The position numbers were made by a program, and so were the translations under genes. The notes beneath the pieces were generated by a model that was given only the letters and a program-made list of their open reading frames with translations, was not told the DNA's origin and ran no database searches. Shown one piece after another: positions 43,691 to 51,286 of a stretch of 64,000 nt of DNA (positions within the stretch are counted from its first letter, which is position 1; each line of letters starts with the position of its first letter). Source of the DNA: Opitutia bacterium (GTDB lineage Bacteria > Verrucomicrobiota > Verrucomicrobiia > Opitutales > Opitutaceae); NCBI GenBank assembly GCA_016217595.1, contig JACRHS010000004.1, positions 124,001-188,000 of the forward strand, given 5' to 3'.

Positions 43691-43765
43691 GTAGCCGCGC
43701 TTGAGCCAGCGGCGAAAGCGTGGCCCGGGCATAACCACGTTGTCGCTACGCTCCAACGCGGCTAC
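43691..43765. repeat. Inverted-repeat intergenic element
   Basis: GTAGCCGCGCTTGAG (43691-43705) matches the reverse complement of CTCCAACGCGGCTAC (43751-43765) at thirteen of fifteen positions, and an inner GCGTGG/CCACGT pair lies between. It sits between the convergent gspF and the cyclophilin gene. It could be a dispersed palindromic repeat and may also end transcription. Confidence 0.6.
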
Positions 43766-43801
43766 AGTTCAATGCATCCGAGCCGAACGCCCGCGTCACG
43801 G

Positions 43802-45745
43802 TTACGGTACTTCGTAGACTTCCACCAGCGCCTCGCCGGTGCTGCTGCCCGCCCCTGCCACCTGCGCGGTATAACGGCCGGGCGGTAACGTCACCAGCAC
43901 CGCGGCGTCCTTGCTGCCAGCATCGAGCGGGAAAGCCCCGACGCGCGCCGCTGCATCGGCCGAGCTGATGCTCCAGCTGTCGTTCTCCGCCCGCTTCACA
44001 CCAGCGACCTCGTCGAACACTGTAAGTTTCGGATCAGTCAATGCACCAGTGACACCCAACTGCGCCAGCTTCGCACCCACGCCGCGGATCAGCAGCGTCT
44101 TTGCCACCGGCCCATCGACCACAAAGCCCGCGATGAGAATATCCGACCCAATGCCGACGGAATTACGGGCCGACACGTTGATCAACCGCGGCGTCATACC
44201 CGTGCCGGCGTCGTAGACCTCGACCAACGCGATATTGGAACCGGTGCCTTTGAGGTGGGCGGAGTGCTTCCCGTCCACCGCCCGCAGCAGCGCCGCGTCC
44301 TTGCTGTTCGCGGGCAGGCGGAAAGCGCCCACCCGGTCAAACGTCGGCTCGAGACTCGCGCCCCAATCATCGTTCGTCGCGATCAGGGCATCGGCCGGGT
44401 TGTACAACTCCAACAGCGGATTCTCGTAATAGTTCGGTATGATGAAGGACAGCCCGGGCCCGACCGCGCGCACGAGAATGTCCTTGGTGCCGTTGGTGAC
44501 GAAGCCGACGATGAGCGTCTTACCGCTGACCACACTGGCTCGCACGGAAAGGTTGGCCAACCGGCTGGGATCGCCGCTGGCGAGACTGACGGTCGCGGCG
44601 GAACTGATCGCGGTGCCGCCGGAATTGGTCACCGCCACGGTATAACTGCCGGTGTCGGCCACCACGGCCTCGGGCAGGAGCAACTGGGCCTCTGTCGCGC
44701 CATTGATCGCGAGGCCATCCTTGCGCCACTGGAACGTGGGCAAAGGCGTGCCCGTCGCCGCCACCGCCAGCGCCACGGTGCTGCGAGCCAAAACCGTCAC
44801 GCTCTGCGGCTGCGCCACAATGGTCGGCGCAACGACCGCACCTTGAGTTACCACCGCATCGAAAGCGCTGGTGGCGACATTGCCGTTGCTATCGGTGGCA
44901 CGCACAGTGATGCGCGCCGTGCCCATGGCGCCGGGTGTGATCGTGAGCTGGCTGCCTGAGACTGTGGCGATCGCCGCAGACGAATTTTCAGTGGAAACGG
45001 AAAAGTTGGCCACTGCCGCCTGCCCCGCCGTCGCCGGGAAAGCCGGCACCGTGCGAATGGAACTCATCGAGACGAGATTGGACACAGCCGGAGTATCACC
45101 CGAGGTGTAATTATAAAGCGGCAACACGGTAAAGGGAGAGCCAAGGTTAACCCGTGGCAGCGCCGCTATCGCATCAACCACCGTCATGCCAGAGCCGATC
45201 ACGCGGCCGAAGACCGTATATCCGCCGCCATTGGCAGGTCCAAGCGTCGTCGTGTTATCGACGAGATTAAAATACCACTCACAGCTCGCACTATTGATAT
45301 CGCTGCCCCGGGCCATTGCGATCGTGCCCCGGATATTGGGTAGTTTGTACTCCAGCTTGGCCATGGTGGGCCGCGCGATGGCAGAGAGCGTATTATTGGC
45401 CAGATAACCGCCACCTTGAATCACAAACCCGGGTTCCGAGCGGTGTACGATGGTATTGGCATAGGCATCGGCGGCCACATAGCTGAGGAAATTAGCGACG
45501 TTTTCCGGCGCATCGCTGGCGTACAACTCGACGTTGATCTTCCCGAGCACCGTCGAGAATTGCACGATTTGTCCGCTGACTCCTGACAGCGTAAAATAGT
45601 TACGCAAATCCAGCATCACTGCATCGCCCGTGGTTGTTAGCGCCTGATTGGGAATTGGCTGCGAGGCGGTCGGCAGTGTCGATTGCGCTTTTAGCGCAAC
45701 TGTCGCCAAGGCTAGCCAGAGGAAAAGACGGGCAGAATGATTCAT
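43802..45745 (-). CDS. Exported cyclophilin-type PPIase fused to Ig-like domain and C-terminal tandem repeat
   Basis: 647-residue secreted protein with a signal peptide (about 1-20, LFLWLALATVALKAQ). A cyclophilin-type peptidyl-prolyl isomerase domain (about 60-215) has GKINVELYASDAPENVANFLSYV, VHRSEPGFVIQGGGY and FGRVIGSGMTVVDAIAALP. A cadherin-like stretch and an Ig domain (about 305-390, FQWRKDGLAINGATEAQLLL) follow. The final 250 residues contain two related units starting RLANLSVRA and RLINVSARN, each with SKDAAxL and ending ALVEVY; the protein ends ALVEVYEVP. The same ending occurs in the gene upstream. Located next to T2SS genes, it may be a secreted substrate. Confidence 0.88.
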   Translation of the reverse strand: MNHSARLFLWLALATVALKAQSTLPTASQPIPNQALTTTGDAVMLDLRNYFTLSGVSGQIVQFSTVLGKINVELYASDAPENVANFLSYVAADAYANTIVHRSEPGFVIQGGGYLANNTLSAIARPTMAKLEYKLPNIRGTIAMARGSDINSASCEWYFNLVDNTTTLGPANGGGYTVFGRVIGSGMTVVDAIAALPRVNLGSPFTVLPLYNYTSGDTPAVSNLVSMSSIRTVPAFPATAGQAAVANFSVSTENSSAAIATVSGSQLTITPGAMGTARITVRATDSNGNVATSAFDAVVTQGAVVAPTIVAQPQSVTVLARSTVALAVAATGTPLPTFQWRKDGLAINGATEAQLLLPEAVVADTGSYTVAVTNSGGTAISSAATVSLASGDPSRLANLSVRASVVSGKTLIVGFVTNGTKDILVRAVGPGLSFIIPNYYENPLLELYNPADALIATNDDWGASLEPTFDRVGAFRLPANSKDAALLRAVDGKHSAHLKGTGSNIALVEVYDAGTGMTPRLINVSARNSVGIGSDILIAGFVVDGPVAKTLLIRGVGAKLAQLGVTGALTDPKLTVFDEVAGVKRAENDSWSISSADAAARVGAFPLDAGSKDAAVLVTLPPGRYTAQVAGAGSSTGEALVEVYEVP

Positions 45746-45816
45746 AAAATGTGTCAGCGTGGCCTTCTGGACGCCTCCGCCAAGCCAAAGTTCCGCCCTC
45801 TTGCCCGACCGTTCCT

Positions 45817-47628
45817 CTACGGCACTTCGTAAACTTCGACCACCGCCTCACCGGTACCGCCATCGGCGCCCGAGACTTGTGCGGTGTACGAGCCCGGCGG
45901 GAGCGTGATCAACAACGCCGCGTCTTTGCTGCCCACCGTGAGATCGAACGCGCCCACTTGGGTCGCACTCGGGCTCACCGCCGTGCTCCAATTATCGTTT
46001 TCCGCCAGCTTGTTGTCGGCCTGGTCCACAATCGTCAGCTTCGGATCGACCAGTGCGCCGGGCACAAACGACGCGATCGTCGGCCCCACGCCGCGAATGA
46101 GCAGTGTCTTCGCCACCACGCCATCCACGACAAAGCCCGCGATCAAAATATCGTTGCCCGTGCCGGCGAAATTGCGCGCGGAGACGTTGATCAACCGCGG
46201 CGTCATGCCACCGCCGGCGTCGTACACTTCCACCAAAGCCATGTTGGCTCCGGTGCCCTTAAGTTGCGCGGTATAGGCGCCGGCCACCTGCCTCATCAAT
46301 GCCGCGTCCTTGCTCCCGGTTGCCAATTCGAAGGCGCCCACGCTGGTGAACGTCGCCGCCATGGCGCTGTTCCAGTTGTCGTTGGCATCGATCATCACTC
46401 CCGCCTGGTTGTAGAGCTCGAGCGCGGGATCGGCGTAATAGCTGGGAAAGAGAAACGACAAGCCGGGGCCGATTGCGCGCACCAGGATGCTTTTCAGATC
46501 ATTTGTCGCAAAGCCGACGATGAGCGTCTTGCCGCTGACCACGCTCGCTCGCACCGACAAATTGGCCAACCGGCTCGGCACACCGGTGGTGGTGGCGATC
46601 GTGGCGGCGGCGCTCGTCACCGTACCGCCGGGATTAGTCACGGCCACAGTGTAATCACCAGCTGTCGCGGTGGACGTGTTGTTCAAGATCAGCTGCGGAT
46701 CGGTCGCGCCGGCAATGGCGACGCCGCCCTTGCGCCACTGGTACGCGAGCGGCGCGGCTCCCGTGGCGATCGTCTGCAACGCCACCGTGCCACCGGGCAC
46801 AATCGTAAGGCTGCGGGGCGCGGCGGTGATGGTGGGCGGCGCGACCGCCAACGGATTCACCGTGAGGGTGGCGTTATTGCTCGTCGCCGAGCCCAGACTG
46901 TTGCTGACCACCACCGAATAAGCGCCGGCGGCGGTGGCGGTCACGCCCGTGAGAGCATAGGTCGACGTCGTCGCGCCCGAGATGGTGGTCCCATCTTTGC
47001 GCCACTGGTAGGCGAGCGGCGCATTGCCCGTGGCAGTGACGGTAAACGTCGCATTGCCTCCTGCCGTAACGGTCGCGTTTTGCGGATGCCCGGTGATGGC
47101 CGGCACGCCCACCACCGCCGCGATGTTGAACGTGATGCTCTCGCCGGAAGCCTTCGTTTCACCCGTGCCATTGAGACGATCATAGCCCTGCACCCGCAGG
47201 ATAAAGGTGCCCGCCTGAGTTGGCACACCGGTGACGATGGGGGTGGCTGTGTTGACGATGTTACTGGCATTGACGCCGGTCACGGTCAGGCCCGGTGGCG
47301 GACTGCTCAAGATGCGCCACGACACCACCGGCGTCGGCGCGCCCGTGTAGGTAAACGTGATCGACATCGTCTGCCCCACCGTACCGGCGACGGGATTGCT
47401 GGGCGCCACCTGGAAGACCGTCGCCCCGGCCAGCGAGTGAATCGCGCCGAGCGAAGCCGCCACCGCGAACGCCGACTTGAGCACATGGCCGGTGACCGGC
47501 GCGAGCGTCATCTCCTCCGCGGCCACCAGCAGCCGCAGCACCGGCGTGCGCTGGAGCAACATGACGAGCAGGGCCGCGGGAAGATTGAAACGATGCAGGG
47601 CATGAAGCTGAAAGGCGGCGAGATTCAT
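45817..47628 (-). CDS. Ig-like-domain protein with C-terminal tandem repeat and unusual leader
   Basis: 603-residue protein. The N-terminal 70 residues (from MNLAAFQLHALHRFNLPAAL to the ASLGAIHSLAGA stretch) are not a classical signal peptide but contain two weakly hydrophobic helices. A putative Ig-like fold (about 75-175) is followed by two Ig domains with YQWRKDGTTISGATTSTY and YQWRKGGVAIAGATDPQL. The last 250 residues are the same tandem repeat as in the downstream protein (RLANLSVRASVVSGKTLIVG ... ALVEVYDA, then RLINVSARN ... AVVEVYEVP). I chose ATG 47628 because upstream codons overlap unrelated arginine-rich sequence. No enzymatic domain is seen; it is probably a surface or secreted adhesin-like protein. 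Confidence 0.82.
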   Translation of the reverse strand: MNLAAFQLHALHRFNLPAALLVMLLQRTPVLRLLVAAEEMTLAPVTGHVLKSAFAVAASLGAIHSLAGATVFQVAPSNPVAGTVGQTMSITFTYTGAPTPVVSWRILSSPPPGLTVTGVNASNIVNTATPIVTGVPTQAGTFILRVQGYDRLNGTGETKASGESITFNIAAVVGVPAITGHPQNATVTAGGNATFTVTATGNAPLAYQWRKDGTTISGATTSTYALTGVTATAAGAYSVVVSNSLGSATSNNATLTVNPLAVAPPTITAAPRSLTIVPGGTVALQTIATGAAPLAYQWRKGGVAIAGATDPQLILNNTSTATAGDYTVAVTNPGGTVTSAAATIATTTGVPSRLANLSVRASVVSGKTLIVGFATNDLKSILVRAIGPGLSFLFPSYYADPALELYNQAGVMIDANDNWNSAMAATFTSVGAFELATGSKDAALMRQVAGAYTAQLKGTGANMALVEVYDAGGGMTPRLINVSARNFAGTGNDILIAGFVVDGVVAKTLLIRGVGPTIASFVPGALVDPKLTIVDQADNKLAENDNWSTAVSPSATQVGAFDLTVGSKDAALLITLPPGSYTAQVSGADGGTGEAVVEVYEVP

Positions 47629-47707
47629 GAGCGGGATAATTGGTACGATCTGCGGGCCGCTGGTTCCGGGCCAACGATGGGGCAGGTTCTTTCCGCTTAG
47701 CGCAGGC

Positions 47708-47935
47708 TCAATTGCAGCCACAACCGCTGCCACCCACGCCCCGACCGCCCGAGGCGGCTTCACGCGAAAACAAAATGTGCTCCGACATGCCCCGCGCCAA
47801 CGGATCGCGATCCGGCCGCATCGAGTAATCGGACAGCGCCGCACGTTGCCAGGGCTGCACCGTCGTGCAACCGCTCAACCCCGCCAGGACACCTACGCCA
47901 AGCAACATCATGATGGGCCAACGCGGGGTTTTCAT
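47708..47935 (-). CDS. DUF4266 small lipoprotein with C-terminal CxC tail
   Basis: 75-residue lipoprotein. The signal ends in the lipobox LSGC (C23). The mature part, TTVQPWQRAALSDYSMRPDR, then MSEHILFSREAASGGRGVGG, ends in SGCGCN with cysteines at 72 and 74. This matches the DUF4266 pattern as I know it, in which the Gly-rich region and the CxC end are the most conserved features. It lies six bases downstream of the TlpA-like gene and is the last gene of the DUF3570-ApbE-TlpA operon. The terminal CxC pair is an obvious candidate partner for the thioredoxin. Function is unknown. Confidence 0.88.
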   Translation of the reverse strand: MKTPRWPIMMLLGVGVLAGLSGCTTVQPWQRAALSDYSMRPDRDPLARGMSEHILFSREAASGGRGVGGSGCGCN

Positions 47936-47941
47936 AGGTGA

Positions 47942-48442
47942 TCAGGGTTGTTCCGCGAGCAGCGCTGCGATCTCGGTACGCCACTCCTTCTCGGTGGTCT
48001 CGCCATGAAAGCCGCGATGGATGCGGCGCAGCCGGCCGTCGCGTCCGACGAGATAAGTGGAGGGCATGCCCGGCACCGCCAACGCGCCGACAAATTTTTG
48101 CGCCGCGTCGTGCACCGTGACAAACGGTGGCGCGAATTTCTGCACAAACGCCGCGTACGCCGACGGCTTTTCGTCCACGCCCACGGCCACGATCGTGAGA
48201 CCGCGCGCCGCAAAGTCGGCGTGCAGCCGGGCCAGCACCGGAAACGAGGCCCGACAGGGCGCGCACCACGAGGCCCAGAAATCGACCATCAGGACTTTGC
48301 CTTTGGTCTCCGGCACGCTGCCAGTCAGTCCGGCCGACGCCAGCGCAGGAAACGCATCGCCCACTTTGACCTCGGCTGACGCGTTGCCGACCACGGCCAA
48401 CACCAACACCACCGCAAATGCTTTCAGGTTATGTCGCGACAT
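47942..48442 (-). CDS. TlpA-like periplasmic thioredoxin
   Basis: 166-residue exported thiol-disulfide protein. A signal peptide (about 1-22, FAVVLVLAVVGNASA) precedes a thioredoxin fold with the redox motif WASWCAPCRASFPVL (C60, C63) and the cis-Pro region VPGMPSTYLVGRDG. It resembles TlpA/ResA-type proteins that reduce or oxidise specific envelope partners. Its start overlaps the end of the apbE gene by 14 bases and the DUF4266 gene follows after six bases, so the three are very likely cotranscribed. The CxC-tailed lipoprotein is the likely partner, which is an inference. Confidence 0.92.
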   Translation of the reverse strand: MSRHNLKAFAVVLVLAVVGNASAEVKVGDAFPALASAGLTGSVPETKGKVLMVDFWASWCAPCRASFPVLARLHADFAARGLTIVAVGVDEKPSAYAAFVQKFAPPFVTVHDAAQKFVGALAVPGMPSTYLVGRDGRLRRIHRGFHGETTEKEWRTEIAALLAEQP

Positions 48443-49418
48443 ATTGCCAGAATCCCCGGGTTTGGGCGCGCGTCTGCGCGGTGAGCAACAAGCCCTCCGC
48501 GCCCGGCGTGGCCTGAATAAGTTTCAATCCTTCGTTGAGCCCCAACACAAAGGCCGCGGTGGACAACACCCCCGCTTGCAGGCACGAGCTCGCAACCACA
48601 GTGGCCTGGATGCAGCCGTTGGCCACCGGCCGGCCGGTGCGCGGATCGACGATGTGCCCGTAGCGTTTGCCCGCCACCGTAAAGCCGCGCTGGTAATCAC
48701 CCGAAGACGCCACGCCCAAACCGTCGCTCGCCGCGATGCTGCCTTTGGCCGTGCCGGGATGCTGCGGATCTTCCAGCCCGACATGCCAGGCGGGCCGGCC
48801 CGGCGGCACACCCACGGCGCGTAAATCGTGCCCGAAATCGACCAGCGCCGCCGCGATCCCCTGCTCGCGCGCGATCTGCGCCACGCAATCGACGGCCCAC
48901 TCTTTGCCAAAACCGCCGAAGTCGAGCGCCATGCCCGCTTCCGGCAAAAACACTTTGCCCGGGGCGCGATCCACCTTCGCCCAGCCCACGAGCTGGCGGG
49001 CCGCCGCGATCTCCGCGTCGGTCGGCACGCGCGGGTTGTCCGCCTTGTAATTCCACAGCCGCAGCAGCGGCAAGGCCGTGGCGTCGAGCACGCCGCCCGT
49101 CATGAAAAACAGCGATGCGCAGATGTTGAGCATCTGTTCCATCTCGGCATCGACCTCGACCCAGGAGCGCCCGGCGGCGGCGTTGATCCGGCTCACCAGG
49201 CTGTCGGGCCGGAACCGCGAATACTTCGCTTCGAATGCATGCACCCACTCCACGGCCGCCGACTCGAAAGCCATCGCGCGATGATCGTCCGGCGTGGCAT
49301 ACTGGACCTCACACCTCGTGCCCAGCGCGGCGAAGGTGAGCCGGCGCAGCGGGATAACAGGCGCGCCTTTCGGGGATGCTTCGGGCTGACGTTTTACGAC
49401 TTGGGGGCTGACGATCAT
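48429..49418 (-). CDS. ApbE-family FAD:protein FMN transferase
   Basis: 329-residue ApbE homologue, which covalently attaches FMN to Ser/Thr of target proteins using FAD. Family motifs are RFRPDSLVSRINAAAG, GGVLDATALPLLRLWNY, ALDFGGFGKEWAVDCVA, GVASSGDYQRGF and HIVDPRTGRPVANG, and a Thr/Ser-rich end. The N-terminus (MIVSPQVVKRQPEASPKGAP) lacks a visible signal peptide or lipobox, which is unusual because most ApbE proteins act in the periplasm. It may be a start-site problem or a cytoplasmic version. It sits between DUF3570 (nine bases upstream) and the TlpA gene. No typical flavinylation-target protein is adjacent. Confidence 0.93.
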   Translation of the reverse strand: MIVSPQVVKRQPEASPKGAPVIPLRRLTFAALGTRCEVQYATPDDHRAMAFESAAVEWVHAFEAKYSRFRPDSLVSRINAAAGRSWVEVDAEMEQMLNICASLFFMTGGVLDATALPLLRLWNYKADNPRVPTDAEIAAARQLVGWAKVDRAPGKVFLPEAGMALDFGGFGKEWAVDCVAQIAREQGIAAALVDFGHDLRAVGVPPGRPAWHVGLEDPQHPGTAKGSIAASDGLGVASSGDYQRGFTVAGKRYGHIVDPRTGRPVANGCIQATVVASSCLQAGVLSTAAFVLGLNEGLKLIQATPGAEGLLLTAQTRAQTRGFWQYVAT

Positions 49419-49427
49419 AATGTCTCC

Positions 49428-50672
49428 TTACCAAGCAAATTTCGCGCCCAATGTCCAAATCGCCGCCCGGGGAAATGCGCTCTCCGGCGTGCGGCCATCA
49501 CGACCGCGCATCTCGTAGCGCTCAGCAGCAGCATCGAATTGCCAGCGATCAGAGATCGTCCACACCGCCTTGAGTCCGAGATTCCATGTTTCCAGCGACG
49601 CCAGCCGGTAGTCGGCCGAGTAGAACGGCCCCGCCGGGCGCGGTCGCAGCGCCGGGGTGAACGTCGTGCCGTCGAGCGACAGCCGGTAGAAATTGGTCGC
49701 CGTCTGCCGGTAGTACCGCACCGATGGCGACAGGCGGAAATGTTCGCCGCATGACTGCCACCACGCCACGTCCAGCGTGTGCGCAGTCGTGCCCCAGGTG
49801 TCGTGAAACCACCGATAGCTCGCCTCCACCGCGCCGGAAAGCGATCGCACCGCGTGGTTCGTGCCGAGAAATACCGTCCACCGATCGCGCTTGTCGGGAC
49901 GGTTCTCCGGATAGGTGAGCGGCAGCGAGAGGCCCGGGAGAATCTCGGTGTTTTTGCGAATCACCCGATAGGGATCGTCCAAATAACCGCGGGCGTGGCC
50001 AAACGAGAGGTTGGCGGTGACGCTCGTTTGCGGGCTGAGCAATTGCGTGAGCCCGACGATGGCGTCGGCGGTGCGTTTGCTGGCATAGGGCCCTTGGTAA
50101 AACACCTTCACGTCGTCCTTGGTGGCGGCGACACCGAGGAGGAGCGTGGTGTTTTTCTGATTAAAATCGTTGAGCGTGTTGACCGACCAACCCGTGGACA
50201 CGTAGTCGTGCTCCCGGCTGTTGGCGACGCCGAGTGCGACATTAACGCGCTCGAATTGTCGGGAGAGATCGGCGCTCCACGCTTTGCGCCGGTCGTGCAT
50301 TTGCGACAACGGCACCTGCCCGTCTGGCGTGGGCGCCGGTTCGCCTGAGGGCGTGGCGCCGGCGATGGCGTCGATCACGCCTTGGAGCTTCAGGCGCATG
50401 TCGGGGCCGAGCGATTTTTCGATGGCGGTTGACTGCACCTGCACGGCCACGCGGCCGCCGGCCTCGCGGTAATCCTGATACTTGTAGCTCACCGAATCCT
50501 CGGCCCGGGCGGCGCGCGGCTGGGCCAGCGCGAGGGCCGCCAGAAACACTCCCGGATGCACCAGACGGGAAAACGAAAACGCAGCGATGGGAGTGGGTTG
50601 CACGGAGGTGACGTGGTGGCGGAGGGAGCGACGTGGAGCCGTAAAAGGCTGCGCGTAACTTACTCTTTTCAC
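49428..50672 (-). CDS. DUF3570 outer-membrane beta-barrel-like protein
   Basis: 414-residue protein. The predicted export signal (about 38-57, VFLAALALAQPRAARA) is preceded by an unusually long polar N-terminus, so a later start such as the GTG at residue 24 (VQPTPIAAFSFSR) is possible. The mature protein begins EDSVSYKYQDYREAGGRVAV and consists mainly of alternating polar and aromatic strands ending in WTLGAKFAW, as expected for an outer-membrane barrel. The DUF3570 features DYREAGGRVAVQVQSTAIEK, TPDGQVPLSQMHDRRKAW and NFYRLS are visible. First gene of a probable operon with apbE, tlpA and DUF4266. Confidence 0.87.
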   Translation of the reverse strand: MKRVSYAQPFTAPRRSLRHHVTSVQPTPIAAFSFSRLVHPGVFLAALALAQPRAARAEDSVSYKYQDYREAGGRVAVQVQSTAIEKSLGPDMRLKLQGVIDAIAGATPSGEPAPTPDGQVPLSQMHDRRKAWSADLSRQFERVNVALGVANSREHDYVSTGWSVNTLNDFNQKNTTLLLGVAATKDDVKVFYQGPYASKRTADAIVGLTQLLSPQTSVTANLSFGHARGYLDDPYRVIRKNTEILPGLSLPLTYPENRPDKRDRWTVFLGTNHAVRSLSGAVEASYRWFHDTWGTTAHTLDVAWWQSCGEHFRLSPSVRYYRQTATNFYRLSLDGTTFTPALRPRPAGPFYSADYRLASLETWNLGLKAVWTISDRWQFDAAAERYEMRGRDGRTPESAFPRAAIWTLGAKFAW

Positions 50673-50686
50673 CTGAAACGCAAGGG

Positions 50687-50714
50687 CCGGCAGCGCTATG
50701 CTGCGCTACTGCCG
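50687..50714. terminator. Hairpin between gspM-like and DUF3570 genes
   Basis: CGGCAG (50688-50693) pairs with CTGCCG (50709-50714) with GCGC/GCGC inside. It separates the minus-strand secretion genes from the DUF3570 operon. The T-run is poor, so the call is weak. Confidence 0.4.
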
Positions 50715-50749
50715 ACCCGCCGTGCCCGCCGCGTGGAGACGCCGCTGGG

Positions 50750-51286
50750 TTATGGGCGCACCACTTCGACCGACGTCAATTTGAACACCGCCGTGAGCTG
50801 GTTCGGTTGGGCGCGATCCACTTGCAAGGTGCACTGCTCAAGCCCGATGTACGGCGACTTCTTTTGCACTTCGAGGTAGAATTTCTGAATGGTGGCAAAT
50901 TCGGCCTTCCGCACCCGGAACCGCAGATTGTGCACGATAAACTGGCTGCTGGTTTCGTCGTTGGTCTCGTCCGACGCTGTGTTGCTCAGACCGACGTTTT
51001 TGGCGATCCCACTCGCCGCGGCAAACAGCCCCGACGCGTTGAAGGTTTTGGAAGGATCGAGCTGGGCGATGGACTTTTTCGCCGCCTCCTCGATCTGGAC
51101 GCGCTGGCCGAGCACCATGCTCTGGGTGGTCAACTCGACCGAAGTCTGACGGAACTCCTTGGCGAGAGTGCCCGCGCGATTGGTGAAACTGGAGCACCAG
51201 ATCGCGACGCCGAGCATGACAAACAGCAGGAGCAGCGCTTTCTCGCGCATCAGGCGACTGAGGAAAAAGGCTTTGATGGCTTTCAT
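50750..51286 (-). CDS. Type II secretion GspM-like protein
   Basis: 178-residue protein with one transmembrane helix near residues 18-36 (ALLLLFVMLGVAIWCSSF) and a long helical and alpha/beta periplasmic part with FASIQ-like EFATIQKFYLEVQKKSP. Position as the last gene of a G-H-I-J-K-L-M order and size match GspM, an inner-membrane assembly protein; sequence motifs for this family are weak. I chose the ATG at 51286, which overlaps the previous stop by four bases (ATGA). Confidence 0.72.
   Translation of the reverse strand: MKAIKAFFLSRLMREKALLLLFVMLGVAIWCSSFTNRAGTLAKEFRQTSVELTTQSMVLGQRVQIEEAAKKSIAQLDPSKTFNASGLFAAASGIAKNVGLSNTASDETNDETSSQFIVHNLRFRVRKAEFATIQKFYLEVQKKSPYIGLEQCTLQVDRAQPNQLTAVFKLTSVEVVRP

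Noticed and set aside
43802..45745. A purely cytoplasmic housekeeping peptidyl-prolyl isomerase
   Set aside because: The cyclophilin domain is preceded by a signal peptide and fused to Ig-like and repeat domains, so the protein is exported.
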